DNA of 64,000 bases from Sulfuricaulis sp040901545 (lineage in GTDB: Bacteria > Pseudomonadota > Gammaproteobacteria > Acidiferrobacterales > Sulfurifustaceae). The notes under the pieces were generated by a model. That model saw only the letters and a program-made list of their open reading frames with translations. It had not been told where the DNA came from and ran no database searches. Below, piece by piece: positions 63,304-64,000 of the stretch; the stretch's first letter is position 1; each line of letters starts with the position of its first letter. The translations under genes and the position numbers were made by a program. The stretch is from NCBI RefSeq assembly GCF_040901545.1, contig NZ_JBBDYL010000005.1:62001-126000 (forward strand), given 5' to 3'.

Positions 63304-64000
63304 GGCTTCAAATACAATTTTTCCGCCGACCAACGTGTATATCACCCGCCCGCGGAACTCCCACCCCAGAAACGGCGTGTTATGCCCGCGGGAGATGAGT
63401 TTGTCTTCCGTCAGCATCCAGCGGGCCTCCGGGTCGAAAATACAGATATCGGCCGTGGCACCGACGCCGAGGTGTCCGGTCTCCACGCCGATAATTTCCG
63501 CCGGATTGTGCGTCAACAGCGTCAACGCCTCCGACAAGCTGAGCAATTTCTCGTCCACCAGTTTCAGCGTCAGCGGCAGTAAGGTTTCAAGCGCCGAGAT
63601 GCCGGGCTCGGATTTTGCGAACGGTGCGAGCTTGGCATCGGGTTCGTGCGGCTGGTGATCCGAGCAGATCGCGCGGATGACGCCGGTCTTCAATGCCTTG
63701 CGCAAGCCCTTGCGATCGTGCGTACCGCGTAGCGGCGGTTGCACATGGCACAGGGTATTGAAATCGCCGATATCGTGCTCGGTGAGATGCAGGTGGTGCG
63801 CCGTAACGTCGGCGCTGACGGGAAGCCCGTGCGCAATTGCCTCGGCGATCATGGCCACGGCACGGTTGCTCGAGAGATTGCAAAAATGGGCGCGACATCC
63901 GGTCTGCTCGATCAGCGCCAGGTCGCGGGCCACGCCCACGGTTTCCGCGGCTTCCGGAATGCCGGGCAGCCCCAGGCGCGTACCGATCTCGCCTTCATGC
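63292..64000 (-). CDS. pyrC: Dihydroorotase, C-terminal part; runs off the window
   Basis: The frame is open to the right edge (236 codons visible, start beyond). GLPGIPEAAETVGVARDLAL, then THLHLTEHD-like ADVTAHHLHLTEHDIGDFNT, VIRAICSDHQPHEPDAKLAP (catalytic Asp) and NPAEIIG near the end match class I dihydroorotase. It cyclises carbamoyl aspartate in pyrimidine synthesis, or may be the inactive PyrC' partner of aspartate transcarbamoylase; the N-terminal HxH needed to decide is outside the window. Confidence 0.88.
   Translation of the reverse strand, partial: HEGEIGTRLGLPGIPEAAETVGVARDLALIEQTGCRAHFCNLSSNRAVAMIAEAIAHGLPVSADVTAHHLHLTEHDIGDFNTLCHVQPPLRGTHDRKGLRKALKTGVIRAICSDHQPHEPDAKLAPFAKSEPGISALETLLPLTLKLVDEKLLSLSEALTLLTHNPAEIIGVETGHLGVGATADICIFDPEARWMLTEDKLISRGHNTPFLGWEFRGRVIYTLVGGKIVFEAGEK

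Overview
The window is GC-rich chromosomal DNA, in a draft assembly (ten Ns at 25156-25165), most likely from a gammaproteobacterium. The pointers are PilT/PilU beside ProC/YggT, the CbbQ/CbbO RuBisCO activase pair, a ccoNOQPGH plus ccoIS cbb3 oxidase cluster, a class II ribonucleotide reductase and a Spy/CpxR-like envelope stress locus. CbbQO with cbb3 oxidase suggests a microaerobic, sulfur-oxidising autotroph (Acidiferrobacterales/Chromatiales type); that placement is inference.

Layout. 1-9456: the start of a class II RNR gene with an intein, then minus-strand genes: an APH/AAA kinase, a PfkB sugar kinase, an AbrB transporter, a TVP38 membrane protein, and CbbO and CbbQ separated by an inserted lipoprotein gene. 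10045-20328: a catabolic operon, acylating aldehyde dehydrogenase (SauS-like), acyl-CoA ligase (SauT-like), Xsc, a TctCBA-type transporter, a LacI regulator and a convergent acetate kinase. It reads as uptake of sulfoacetate and its conversion to acetyl phosphate, acetate and sulfite, with a LacI-type operator at its promoter. 20569-23081: a Ser/Thr kinase with Sel1 repeats and an orphan ParA. 23335-33567: cbb3 oxidase structural and assembly genes with an FNR-type site; ccoI is interrupted by palindromic DNA and the assembly gap.

33500-46320 is an accessory island: small toxin-antitoxin type genes, HigBA, a XamI-like restriction-modification pair, a two-gene operon whose products both carry HEPN-like RxxxxH motifs and which lies exactly between two copies of a 60-bp palindromic repeat, a Spy/two-component locus, a scrap of type I specificity subunit, and a Fic gene. 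Two truncated copies of the 5' end of a DAHP synthase gene lie in the island, and the intact gene stands at its right edge (46323), so this gene looks like a repeated integration site.

47439-64000 is mostly housekeeping: quinone oxidoreductase, DUF924, amidohydrolase, DUF1330, MogA, a ceramidase-like membrane protein, PilZ, DUF4124, a bactofilin, PyrE, exonuclease III, an AmpG-like permease, a dynamin-like GTPase, YggT, ProC, PilT, PilU and the end of a dihydroorotase. I saw no rRNA, tRNA or CRISPR array.
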